64,000 bases of DNA. Origin: CAVWNR01 sp963756525 (GTDB lineage: Bacteria; Actinomycetota; Actinomycetes; Mycobacteriales; Jatrophihabitantaceae). Location of the stretch: NCBI GenBank assembly GCA_963756525.1, contig CAVWNR010000001.1:434001-498000 (forward strand), read 5' to 3'. Below, one piece after another: positions 9,016-16,432 of this stretch. The position numbers were made by a program, and so were the translations under genes. How positions within the stretch are numbered: position 1 is the stretch's first letter; every line of letters begins with the position of its first letter. The notes below the pieces were generated by a model. It ran no database searches. It had not been told where the DNA came from and was given only the letters and a program-made list of their open reading frames with translations.

Positions 9016-9021
9016 GAGTCG

Positions 9022-9081
9022 GTGACCCAGCCCACGAAATCGCTTCGCTGGCGCTGCACGATTTCGCGGGGGCCCTGGTGA
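9022..9081 (+). CDS. Possible leaderless 19-residue upstream ORF coupled to ctaB
   Basis: Reads MTQPTKSLRWRCTISRGPW, and its TGA (9079-9081) overlaps the ctaB GTG (9078-9080) as GTGA. Its GTG lies 6 nt after a TACCCT box, the spacing of leaderless starts elsewhere in the window. Most of the ORF is an inverted repeat (9031-9070). It may be a translated leader for ctaB, or the old ctaB start pushed out of frame by a palindrome insertion. There is no homology evidence. Confidence 0.4.
   Translation: MTQPTKSLRWRCTISRGPW
9031..9070. repeat. Inverted repeat in the ctaB leader
   Basis: Arms CCCACGAAATCG (9031-9042) and CGATTTCGCGGG (9059-9070) pair at 11 of 12 positions around a 16-nt loop. It lies in the short upstream ORF, 8 bp before the ctaB start, and could form a hairpin in the mRNA. 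Confidence 0.65.
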
Positions 9082-10043
9082 CGGAGACCCCGGTCGCGCC
9101 CGTGACGGCGGGTACACCTCCGGCGCCCGTGTCGCCGCGACCGATCGTCCTTCCGCCGCCCGTCTCGGCGCGAGCGGCGGCGAAGCTGCGGGCGTACGTC
9201 GCGCTGACCAAGCCGCGCATCATCGAACTGCTGCTGGTCACCACCCTGCCGTCCATGGTGCTTGCCGCCGGCGGCCTGCCGCGCTGGAACGTTGCGCTGG
9301 TGACCATGCTCGCCGGCACGCTCGCCGCCGGAAGCGCCAACGCGCTGAACTGCTATCTGGACCGCGACATCGACGTGGTCATGCGGCGCACCGGGCATCG
9401 GCCGCTGGCCCGGCACGACATCCCGCCCCGGCATGCCCTGGTCTTCGGGCTGGTGCTGGGCGCGGTCTCGGTGGCTGCGATGGGGCTGGTCACCAACTGG
9501 CTCGCCGCCGGGCTGACGCTGGCCGCGATCGCGTTCTACCTCTTCGTCTACACCATGCTGCTCAAGCGGCGCACCTCGCAGAACGTCGTCTGGGGCGGGG
9601 CGGCGGGGTGTATGCCGGTGCTCATCGGCTGGGCCGCCGTGCAGGGCCGGCTGGCGTGGGCGCCGGTGATCCTGTTCGGGATCGTGTTCTTCTGGACCCC
9701 GCCGCACACCTGGGCGCTCGCCACCCGCTACCGCGACGACTACGCGCGCGCGGGCGTGCCGATGCTCCCGGTCGTCGCGACGCCGATTCAGGTCGCCCGG
9801 CGAATCGTCGTCTACACCTGGCTCACCGTGCTGACGTCGCTGGCACTGTGGCCGGTCGCCACCGGATGGGTGTACGCCGTCCTGGCCGCCGCGGCCGGTG
9901 CGGTGCTCCTGGTCGGGGCGCACCGGCTGCTCGCCGGCACGAAAGCCGGTCAGCGGGTCCGGCCGATGAAGCTGTTCCATCTGTCGAATAGCTACCTGGC
10001 GTTCGTATTCCTCGCCGTCGCGCTCGACACGTTCCTGCGCTGA
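9078..10043 (+). CDS. ctaB: Protoheme IX farnesyltransferase (heme O synthase)
   Basis: Membrane UbiA-family prenyltransferase that farnesylates heme B to heme O for cytochrome oxidase. The first aspartate-rich motif is NCYLDRDIDVVMRRTGHRPL (near residue 92) and the second is RYRDDYARAGVPML; about eight or nine hydrophobic helices follow a proline-rich, poorly conserved N-terminal tail of about 35 residues. GTG 9078 overlaps the stop of a short upstream ORF. It is divergent from tkt, the standard actinobacterial arrangement. Confidence 0.96.
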   Translation: MTETPVAPVTAGTPPAPVSPRPIVLPPPVSARAAAKLRAYVALTKPRIIELLLVTTLPSMVLAAGGLPRWNVALVTMLAGTLAAGSANALNCYLDRDIDVVMRRTGHRPLARHDIPPRHALVFGLVLGAVSVAAMGLVTNWLAAGLTLAAIAFYLFVYTMLLKRRTSQNVVWGGAAGCMPVLIGWAAVQGRLAWAPVILFGIVFFWTPPHTWALATRYRDDYARAGVPMLPVVATPIQVARRIVVYTWLTVLTSLALWPVATGWVYAVLAAAAGAVLLVGAHRLLAGTKAGQRVRPMKLFHLSNSYLAFVFLAVALDTFLR

Positions 10044-10057
10044 GCCGGGCCGGGCGC

Positions 10058-11515
10058 TCAGCCGGCCGGGAAGACGATCGCAATGCTGACGGGCGTCGCC
10101 ACGGTCATCGTGTAGCTGCCGCTGCCGTCGTTGTACTGCTGGCTGACCGAGCCCGAGATCGTGAGGGTTCCGCTGCTGAGCCCGCCGGGCACCTCGAACA
10201 CGTCGTAGAGCTTGTCCGGGCCGGTGGCCACGTTGCGGGCCGCGACCGGGGCTCCACCCGCCGGTGTGAACGTCAGGATGCCGGCAGGCAAGCCGAACGG
10301 TGCGGTCGAGGCGTGATGCGGGTCGATGTAGCCGACGTCGACGTAGAGCAGGGCGTTGCGCGGCTTGCTCGCCTTGACGTGCTTGGCGGACAGGTTGAAG
10401 TAGAGGAAGGCGTCACCGGCGACCGCGGTGACCGTGTCGGTCGTACCGACCGAGCCGTCGTCGAAGACCACGGCCGGCGAGAACCGCAACGGCAGGGCAG
10501 CGGACTTGCCCACGGTGATCTCCCGGTGGGTGCGGGCGAGCACCGTGATGTTGTTCGGACCCGGCTTGCCGGTGAGCAGCGAGAGCGTCTGGCGGTATCC
10601 GGCGTCGTCGAGGACGAGGTCGACCGACTTGGCCTGTTGCGGCACGGCGACGACCAGGCAGTCCGAGGTCTCGGCGGGCAGCGGCCGGCCCGGTCCGCCG
10701 CCGATGGACACCTTCGCCGATCCGCGGAGATCAGCGGCGGCACCGGAGTCGTCCAGCCCCGGCTGCACGCGGAACGCGATGAGCTTCTCCCCGGGCGGCG
10801 CGCTGCGAGCGTTGTCACCGGTGCCGTAGCGCGGGATCACGGCCAAGCCGCTCAGCCGTACTCCACCGTGGATGGACCCGATCACCGCGCCGGCCGGGGC
10901 CGCCGGCAGCGTCTGGGAGCCGAGGTCGACGCTGGCCAGCGTGTCCTTCCCGGCGGGCGGCGGGGCGGGCACGCGCAACCCGCCCGGGCCGGGCGGCGGG
11001 ACGGCGCGGTCCGGGCGCTCGAGGGTGAAGCCGGTCGGCAGCGCGGCGGGGTCGGCGCTCGTCGGCGCGGCCGCCGGCGTCAGGACGAGCCGGCCGTCCC
11101 GGGCCGGCGCGCTGGTGAGCGTGAACTGCAGGTACTGCCTGCGGGCGTCGCCGTCGACGAACAGCACCGGCCCGCACCAGGTCGACTCGTCGACGTCGGT
11201 CTTCTTCGTCCCCGGAGCGGGGTCGGTGGGCACCGCGTAGTAGCAGCGGGTATCGGCGGCCTCGATGCCATGGCGCGACCGGACCACCCCCGCGACGACG
11301 CTGGCGGCCCGCTCGAGGGGGCCGGCCGGGTTACTGATCGCCTTGCCGTTGTAGGTGAACTTCGCCGGGCTGCCACGAAGGAACGCGAAATTCCAGCCGG
11401 TCAGCAGCCCGGCCACGACGATGACCGCCAGGCCGGCGTAGAGAAGCACCCGGCGCCCCTGCTTCGCCGGCGGCCGCGCGGCCGGCGGATCCGGATACCA
11501 GCCCGGACCGGCCAC
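10058..11515 (-). CDS. Membrane-anchored extracytoplasmic protein of unknown function
   Basis: About 485 residues. GTG 11515 is chosen for GGAGGG 6 nt upstream. The N-terminus has a GWYPDP motif like that of short DUF2510 segments, then a basic RR, one membrane helix (about residues 23-43), and a large Pro/Ala/Gly-rich outer domain with few cysteines. The C-terminal 200 residues alternate like a beta-rich domain. No catalytic motif is recognised. The gene converges on ctaB with a 14-bp gap. A surface or wall-associated role is inference only. Confidence 0.7.
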   Translation of the reverse strand: MAGPGWYPDPPAARPPAKQGRRVLLYAGLAVIVVAGLLTGWNFAFLRGSPAKFTYNGKAISNPAGPLERAASVVAGVVRSRHGIEAADTRCYYAVPTDPAPGTKKTDVDESTWCGPVLFVDGDARRQYLQFTLTSAPARDGRLVLTPAAAPTSADPAALPTGFTLERPDRAVPPPGPGGLRVPAPPPAGKDTLASVDLGSQTLPAAPAGAVIGSIHGGVRLSGLAVIPRYGTGDNARSAPPGEKLIAFRVQPGLDDSGAAADLRGSAKVSIGGGPGRPLPAETSDCLVVAVPQQAKSVDLVLDDAGYRQTLSLLTGKPGPNNITVLARTHREITVGKSAALPLRFSPAVVFDDGSVGTTDTVTAVAGDAFLYFNLSAKHVKASKPRNALLYVDVGYIDPHHASTAPFGLPAGILTFTPAGGAPVAARNVATGPDKLYDVFEVPGGLSSGTLTISGSVSQQYNDGSGSYTMTVATPVSIAIVFPAG

Positions 11516-11606
11516 GTGCCCCTCCCTGATCCTCGAGGTGACGCCCCCGGCGCGCCTCGGGGCTGGCCAGCGCCTCTTCGGTCGGCATTCTGGCATGCCG
11601 TCTCCG

Positions 11607-11612
11607 TACGAT
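11607..11612 (+). promoter_or_regulatory. -10 box for a leaderless uORF upstream of the DUF445 gene
   Basis: TACGAT, then 6 nt (CGATTG), then GTG 11619. It follows the leaderless spacing seen repeatedly in this window. Confidence 0.5.
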
Positions 11613-11618
11613 CGATTG

Positions 11619-11648
11619 GTGACGTTCGTCGTGGGCTCGTGGCGGTGA
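11619..11648 (+). CDS. Possible leaderless 9-residue upstream ORF
   Basis: GTG 11619 opens a frame reading MTFVVGSWR that stops 7 bp before the DUF445 ATG at 11656. The DUF445 gene has no strong ribosome site, so reinitiation after this short ORF is plausible. Evidence is limited to the -10 spacing and arrangement. Confidence 0.35.
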   Translation: MTFVVGSWR

Positions 11649-11655
11649 GCCGCTG

Positions 11656-12903
11656 ATGTCCCTGCCCGCGCCCACCGACGGCCGCCGTGCCGCGCTGCGC
11701 CGGATGAAGGGCGTCGCCGGCGGACTACTGGTGCTTGCCGCCGCCGTGTTCGTCGTCTGTGTCACGGTGGGGGACGGTCACGGCGCCTGGGGGTACCTGC
11801 AGGCCGCCGCCGAGGCGGCGATGGTCGGCGGGCTCGCCGACTGGTTCGCCGTCACCGCGCTGTTCCGCCACCCGTTGGGGATTCCGGTGCCGCACACGGC
11901 GATCATCCCGCGCAAGAAGGATCAGATCGGCGAGTCGCTGGGCAGCTTCGTACAGCAGAACTTCCTCACCTCCTCGGTGGTGGGCGAGCGCCTCGCCGCC
12001 GCGGAGATCCCGCGCCGGCTGGGCGAGTGGCTGGCTGACCCGGCGCATGCGGCACGCGTCGCCGACGAGGCCGGCGCGGCGATCAGCGGCATCGCCACGC
12101 TGCTGCGCGACGACGAGTTGCGGGCGAGCGTCGCCGCGTACGCGGACAAGCGGTTGCGCGAGGTCGACGTCGCCCGCCCGCTGGCCCGGCTGCTCGACGC
12201 GGTGTGCGACTCGGGTCAGCACCAGCTGGCGCTCGGCGCGGGACTGCGGGGGCTGATGCGGTTTCTGGACGACAACCGAACGGTGTTCCGGCGGCGACTC
12301 GCCGAGGAGTCGCCGGAGTGGGTGCCCGAGTGGGTCGACGATCGGGTGTTCAACCGGCTCTTCAACGGGCTGCAGTCCTTCCTCGCCGACGTCTCGCGCG
12401 ACGAGAACCACGAGCTGCGCCGGCAGTTCGACCGGTACCTGCGCGAGTACGCGCACGCTCTGCGCACCGATCCGCACCGGATGGCTGCGGTCGACGCGGC
12501 GAAGCTGCAGCTGCTCGAGCACCCGCAGGTGCGGGGCTGGCTTTCGACGCTGTGGCTGCACATCAAGGCGGTGATCCTGTCCAGCGCGGCCGACCCGGCG
12601 TCCGAGCTGCGCCGCACGATCGGCTCGCTGACGGCGCAGCTGGGCACGGCACTGCGCGACGACGCGGCGCTGGGCGCGCGCGTCGACAAGGCGCTGCAGC
12701 GGCTGGCCACCCATCTGCTCGCCCGCTACGCCGACGACCTCGCGGGGCTCATCTCCGGCACCGTCGCCCGCTGGGACGCGGAAGAGACCGGGCGACGGCT
12801 CGAGCTACAAGTCGGACGTGACCTTCAGTTCATCCGGCTGAACGGCACGGTGGTGGGCGCGCTGGTGGGCGTGATCATCCACGTCGTCTCCCAGCTGCTG
12901 TAG
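11656..12903 (+). CDS. DUF445 family membrane-associated protein
   Basis: 415 residues. The N-terminal hydrophobic helix (about 20-37) is followed by the DUF445 hallmark AAAEAAMVGGLADWFAVTALFRHPLGIPVPHTAIIPRKKDQIG-like segment (about 47-90), a long amphipathic helical middle, and a C-terminal helix INGTVVGALVG-like (VVGALVGVIIHVVSQLL) as a second membrane anchor. The function of the family is unknown. The last 99 bp overlap the 3' end of ctaA on the other strand. Confidence 0.88.
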   Translation: MSLPAPTDGRRAALRRMKGVAGGLLVLAAAVFVVCVTVGDGHGAWGYLQAAAEAAMVGGLADWFAVTALFRHPLGIPVPHTAIIPRKKDQIGESLGSFVQQNFLTSSVVGERLAAAEIPRRLGEWLADPAHAARVADEAGAAISGIATLLRDDELRASVAAYADKRLREVDVARPLARLLDAVCDSGQHQLALGAGLRGLMRFLDDNRTVFRRRLAEESPEWVPEWVDDRVFNRLFNGLQSFLADVSRDENHELRRQFDRYLREYAHALRTDPHRMAAVDAAKLQLLEHPQVRGWLSTLWLHIKAVILSSAADPASELRRTIGSLTAQLGTALRDDAALGARVDKALQRLATHLLARYADDLAGLISGTVARWDAEETGRRLELQVGRDLQFIRLNGTVVGALVGVIIHVVSQLL

Positions 12904-13848
12904 CTGCGGGCTGGTGGCGATCAGCAGGACGCGCAGCGCCGCGATCCAGACCAGGCACGCGCCGAGCATGTGTAGCGCCACGAGCAGCGGTGGAACGTGC
13001 AGGAAGTACTGGGTGTAGCCGATGACGCCCTGCGCCAGCACGACGGCGAACAGAACCCAGGTGGCGCGGCGCAGCCGCTGCGCGCCGGCCGCGGCGAAGC
13101 TCACGGCGACCAGCCCGACGCTCAGGCCGACCAGGATCATTACCAGGTCGGCGTGCAGCTGGCTCATCGAGGCGACGTTCAGTCCGGTGCGGTGGACCTT
13201 CCCGCTGGTGTCCGGGTCGCCCGCGTGCGGTCCGCTGCCGGTGACGACCGTTCCGGCCACGAGCACGGCGGCCGTGGCGAGGACGGCCAGCCAGGCGAGC
13301 AGCCGCGCCGGCACCGCGACCGGCGTCGCCTTTTGGCAGGACGGGACCGCATGCGGTCCCGTCCTGCCAAAAGCGGAGGCGTCACCGGCGGGGCGTTCGC
13401 GCAGCCGCCACCACAGCAGCAGCGTCACCGCGATGATCGGCATCGACGCGAGAAAGTGCAGCGAGACTACCCAGGGGTTGAGGTCGGTGTAGACCACGAT
13501 CCCGCCGATGACAGCCTGCGCCGGGATGATCGCGAATGCCACGGCGGCTAGGAGCACCTGGCGGCGCTGCAGGATCGCGACGAGCAGCGTGAGGACGGCC
13601 AGGAGGGCCAGCACGATCGTCAGCTGCCGGTTGCTGAACTCGATGACGCCGTGGATGGCGTACTTCTTAGTCGGGGTCAGCGAGGAGTCCGTGCACGAGG
13701 GCCAGGTGGGGCAGCCGAGGCCGGAATTGGTCAGCCGGACGGCGCCGCCGCTGACCACGAGCGCCACGTTGGCGACCAGCGACGCCAGCGCGAATCCGCG
13801 CAGCGTCCGCTGCTCGCGCGTCCAGGCGAGCACGCGGGTCACTCCCAT
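12805..13848 (-). CDS. ctaA: Heme A synthase (COX15/CtaA family)
   Basis: Oxidises the C8 methyl of heme O to give heme A, acting after CtaB. The protein is about 347 residues with eight predicted membrane helices; the N-terminal helix is followed by RLTNSGLGCPTWPSC, typical of actinobacterial CtaA, and histidines occur in VSLHFLASM and VALHMLGA (heme ligands). ATG 13848 overlaps the permease stop by 10 bp. Two oddities: a loop near the middle contains a 44-bp perfect DNA palindrome, and the last 33 codons run into the DUF445 gene. Confidence 0.92.
   Translation of the reverse strand: MGVTRVLAWTREQRTLRGFALASLVANVALVVSGGAVRLTNSGLGCPTWPSCTDSSLTPTKKYAIHGVIEFSNRQLTIVLALLAVLTLLVAILQRRQVLLAAVAFAIIPAQAVIGGIVVYTDLNPWVVSLHFLASMPIIAVTLLLWWRLRERPAGDASAFGRTGPHAVPSCQKATPVAVPARLLAWLAVLATAAVLVAGTVVTGSGPHAGDPDTSGKVHRTGLNVASMSQLHADLVMILVGLSVGLVAVSFAAAGAQRLRRATWVLFAVVLAQGVIGYTQYFLHVPPLLVALHMLGACLVWIAALRVLLIATSPQLQQLGDDVDDHAHQRAHHRAVQPDELKVTSDL
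13330..13373. repeat. 44-bp perfect palindrome inside ctaA
   Basis: Two 22-nt arms without a loop, centred on GCATGC (13349-13354); each arm reads CTTTTGGCAGGACGGGACCG plus GC. It is read in frame through the ctaA loop between membrane helices, giving SAFGRTGPHAVPSCQKA. The reading frame is intact. Confidence 0.95.
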
Positions 13849-14612
13849 CGGAACCACCGGGCCGCGGCCGGCAGCGCGACGGCCGCCCAGACGAGCAGGG
13901 TCAGCAGCGCGCGCACCGGAACGCCCTGCCCCCGCAGCACCGTGTGCAGGCCGTCCGAGAGGGCGGCCGACGGCAGGTACCGGGCGACGTCGGCGAACGC
14001 GCCGGGGTACTTCGAGAGCGGGATCGCGATGCCGCCGCCGAAGAGCAGGATCAGCCAGATCAGGTTGGCCGCGGCGAGCGTGACCTCGGCGCGCAGCGTG
14101 CCGGCGACGAGCAGCCCGAGCCCGCCGAACGCGACCGTGCCGAGCACGATCAGCAGCACCGCCGAGGACAGCTCGGCCGGGTCGCCGTGCGGGCGCCAGC
14201 CGAGCGCGAAGCCGAGCGCGCAGATCAGCACCACCTGCAGCGCCTCGAGGATGAGCACGGCCAGCGTCTTCCCGCCGATCAGCCCCCACCGCGGCAGGGC
14301 GGTCGCGCCGAGCCGCTTGAGCACGGCGTACTTGCGTTCGAAGCCGGTGCCGATCGCGAGCCCGGTGAACGCGGCGCTCATCACCGCGAGCGCGAGGATG
14401 CTCGGCACGACGTAGTCGATGCGTCGTGGTACGCCGAGTGAGTACAGCAGCGGGAAGTTGAAAAAGAACTCGAGCAGCAGCGGGATGATCAGGGTCAGGC
14501 CGACCTGCTCGCCGTTGCGCAGCAGCAGCCGCAGCTCCATGCGGGTCTGCGCGGCCAGCATCCGGGTCGCCGGTGCGGCACCCGGCGCCGGAGCGAAGCT
14601 CAACGCCGTCAT
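13839..14612 (-). CDS. ABC-2 type transporter permease
   Basis: 257 residues with six hydrophobic helices and the ABC-2 layout: an N-terminal amphipathic segment MRLLLRNGEQ-like, then paired helices and a C-terminal helix. ATG 14612 overlaps the TGA of the ATPase gene (ATGA), showing a two-gene exporter. The M. tuberculosis counterparts are Rv1457c/Rv1458c next to ctaA and sufR. The substrate is unknown. The frame is open far upstream, but that part lies over the ATPase gene and is not coding here. Confidence 0.9.
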   Translation of the reverse strand: MTALSFAPAPGAAPATRMLAAQTRMELRLLLRNGEQVGLTLIIPLLLEFFFNFPLLYSLGVPRRIDYVVPSILALAVMSAAFTGLAIGTGFERKYAVLKRLGATALPRWGLIGGKTLAVLILEALQVVLICALGFALGWRPHGDPAELSSAVLLIVLGTVAFGGLGLLVAGTLRAEVTLAAANLIWLILLFGGGIAIPLSKYPGAFADVARYLPSAALSDGLHTVLRGQGVPVRALLTLLVWAAVALPAAARWFRWE

Positions 14613-15535
14613 GTTCGGATGGCCCGGCCGGTGAGGTCGAGGAAGACGTCCTCGAGGCTGCGCCGCTCGACGGCGAGATCCTCGGCGAGCACCCCCTGCG
14701 CCGCGCACCACACGGTGACGGTGGCGAGCAGCTGCGGGCTCATCTCGCCGCTGACCAGGTAGCGGCCCGGTGACTCCTCGACCGCCACGGCGCCGTCGTG
14801 CAGGGCGTCGACGAGCGTGCCGAGCCGGAGCCCGGCGGGTGCCCGGAAACGGATCTGACCCTCGGCTCCGGAGCGGGTGAGCTCGGCCGGCGTGCCAATG
14901 GCGACGACCCGGCCGGAGTCCACGACGGCGACGGTGTCGGCAAGCTGCTCCGCCTCGTCCAGGAAGTGCGTGGTGAGCACGACGCTCACCCCGTCCGCGC
15001 GCAGCTGGCGGATCAGCTCCCACGCGCCGCGGCGCGCCTGGGGATCCATCCCCGCCGTCGGCTCGTCGAGGAACACCAGCTCGGGCCGCGCGACGAGTGC
15101 GAGGGCGAGGGAGAGGCGCTGCTTCTGGCCGCCGGAGAGGCGCTTGACCGGGGTGCGGGCCACCTCGGTCAGTCCGACCCGATCGAGCAGCGCGCAGGTG
15201 TCCTGCGGGCGCGCGGCGTAGGCGGCGAAAAGGTCCAGCAGCTCGTCGGCCCGCGCCCCGCTGTACGCGCCGACCCCGTCCTGCAGCATCACCCCGACAC
15301 GAGGCTTGAGTCGGGCGCCGTCGCGCAGCGGATCCAGGCCCAGCACGCGCACCTGACCGCCGTCCGGGCGTCGGAAGCCCTCGCAGATCTCGATGGTCGT
15401 CGTCTTCCCGGCCCCGTTCGGGCCGAGGAGCGCGAACACCGTGCCACGCTCGACGGTGAGCGTCACCCCGTCCACCGCGCGGCGGGCGCCGTAGCACTTC
15501 ACCAGGTCGGTGACCTGGACCGCGGGAGCGCTCAC
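14609..15535 (-). CDS. ABC transporter ATP-binding protein
   Basis: 308 residues with Walker A GPNGAGKTTT near residue 39, signature LSGGQKQRLSLA, Walker B LVFLDEPTAGMD, and H-loop TTHFLDEAEQ, then a C-terminal extension typical of drug and lipid ABC-2 exporters. GTG 15535 lies 6 nt after a TAGACT box, so the transcript is probably leaderless. The permease gene overlaps its stop codon and ctaA follows, so exporter and heme A synthase may share a transcript. Confidence 0.94.
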   Translation of the reverse strand: MSAPAVQVTDLVKCYGARRAVDGVTLTVERGTVFALLGPNGAGKTTTIEICEGFRRPDGGQVRVLGLDPLRDGARLKPRVGVMLQDGVGAYSGARADELLDLFAAYAARPQDTCALLDRVGLTEVARTPVKRLSGGQKQRLSLALALVARPELVFLDEPTAGMDPQARRGAWELIRQLRADGVSVVLTTHFLDEAEQLADTVAVVDSGRVVAIGTPAELTRSGAEGQIRFRAPAGLRLGTLVDALHDGAVAVEESPGRYLVSGEMSPQLLATVTVWCAAQGVLAEDLAVERRSLEDVFLDLTGRAIRT

Positions 15536-15541
15536 GCCGCA

Positions 15542-15547
15542 AGTCTA
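15542..15547 (-). promoter_or_regulatory. -10 box, leaderless promoter of the ABC ATPase gene
   Basis: Minus-strand TAGACT followed by 6 nt (TGCGGC) and the GTG start at 15535. No ribosome site is present. Confidence 0.6.
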
Positions 15548-15584
15548 GGAACGCCGCGGGCTCCCGTCCCAATTCGGCTTCGCC

Positions 15585-16256
15585 CTACACGATTGCTTTC
15601 GCCGTGCTCGCGTAGGTGTCGACGTACTCCTGGGCGGAGAGTTCCTGCACCGCCTCGCGGATGGTGTCGGCGACCGCGCGCAACTGACGCGCGCTGCGCT
15701 CGTCGGCGGCGCGGCCGGCGAACACCAGTGGGGCGCCGAAGTGGACGCCGACCGGCGCCACCCGCCACCGCCGGGTGCCCGGCGGCTGCACCCTGTCGGT
15801 GCCGACCAGCCCCACCGGCACGACCGGCACCCCGGTGCGTAGCGCGATCCGGGCGACGCCGGTGCGGAACCGGTACAGCCGCCCGTCCGGCGAGCGGGTG
15901 CCCTCCGGATAGATGCCGAACGCCTTGCCCTCGCGCAGCAGGCCGACGCAGACCTCGACGGACGCCGCGGCCGCCCTGGTCGCGGTGCGGTCGACCGGCA
16001 CCTGCCCAATGCCGCCGAAGAACGCGGCCATCGCCTTCCCCTTGAGCCCTGGCGAGGTGAAGTACTCGGACTTGGCAAGGTAGAACACCTGCCGGCGGGC
16101 GGCCAGCGGGGTGAAGATCTCGTCGGCGAACGAGATGTGGTTGCCGGCGATGATCACCGGGCCGGTGCGCGGTACGTGCTCCAGCCCGGTCACCCGCGGC
16201 CGGTGCAGCACCCGCAGCGTGGGCGACACGGTGAGCTCCAGCACCCGGTAGAGCAC
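15585..16256 (-). CDS. Lysophospholipid acyltransferase family protein (PlsC-like)
   Basis: 223 residues with the PlsC blocks in order: GNHISFADE (HX4D, catalytic His, near residue 40), GGIGQVPVDR (block II), FGIYPEGTRSPDG (block III, phosphate binding), and VPVVPVGLVGTD (block IV). The family acylates lysophosphatidate or related lipids at the membrane. GTG 16256 lies 6 nt after TAGGTT, so the mRNA is probably leaderless. It is divergent from sufR. Exact substrate unknown. Confidence 0.92.
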   Translation of the reverse strand: MLYRVLELTVSPTLRVLHRPRVTGLEHVPRTGPVIIAGNHISFADEIFTPLAARRQVFYLAKSEYFTSPGLKGKAMAAFFGGIGQVPVDRTATRAAAASVEVCVGLLREGKAFGIYPEGTRSPDGRLYRFRTGVARIALRTGVPVVPVGLVGTDRVQPPGTRRWRVAPVGVHFGAPLVFAGRAADERSARQLRAVADTIREAVQELSAQEYVDTYASTAKAIV

Positions 16257-16262
16257 GGGCGA

Positions 16263-16268
16263 AACCTA
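16263..16268 (-). promoter_or_regulatory. -10 box, leaderless promoter of the acyltransferase gene
   Basis: Minus-strand TAGGTT, 6-nt spacer TCGCCC, then GTG 16256. Confidence 0.6.
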
Positions 16269-16420
16269 CCGCGCGGGGCCGGGACGCGGCCGCGCCCGCT
16301 GTAGATCAACTATTGCCCGCGGTTGGCCGCTCAGCCCGGCCCAACCCGGTCATTGCGGGGGAAAGCCCGATCGACTCCGCGAAACGGCGGGCCCGGCCTG
16401 CGGCGCCCGGCGAAATACGT

Positions 16421-16426
16421 CATAAT
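16421..16426 (+). promoter_or_regulatory. -10 box, leaderless promoter of the sufR-suf operon
   Basis: CATAAT, 6-nt spacer, then GTG 16433. A CTGCGG at 16399-16404 (16-bp spacer) could serve as a weak -35. I see no clear SufR dyad here, although autoregulation is expected for the family. Confidence 0.55.
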
Positions 16427-16432
16427 AGTGTT

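Noticed and set aside
7250..9025. Long + strand frame opposite tkt
   Set aside because: Antisense shadow of transketolase; low-complexity translation.
13839..15572. A single long frame suggesting an ATPase-permease fusion
   Set aside because: The upstream part is a shadow of the ATPase gene in another frame; the true permease starts at 14612 with an ATGA overlap.
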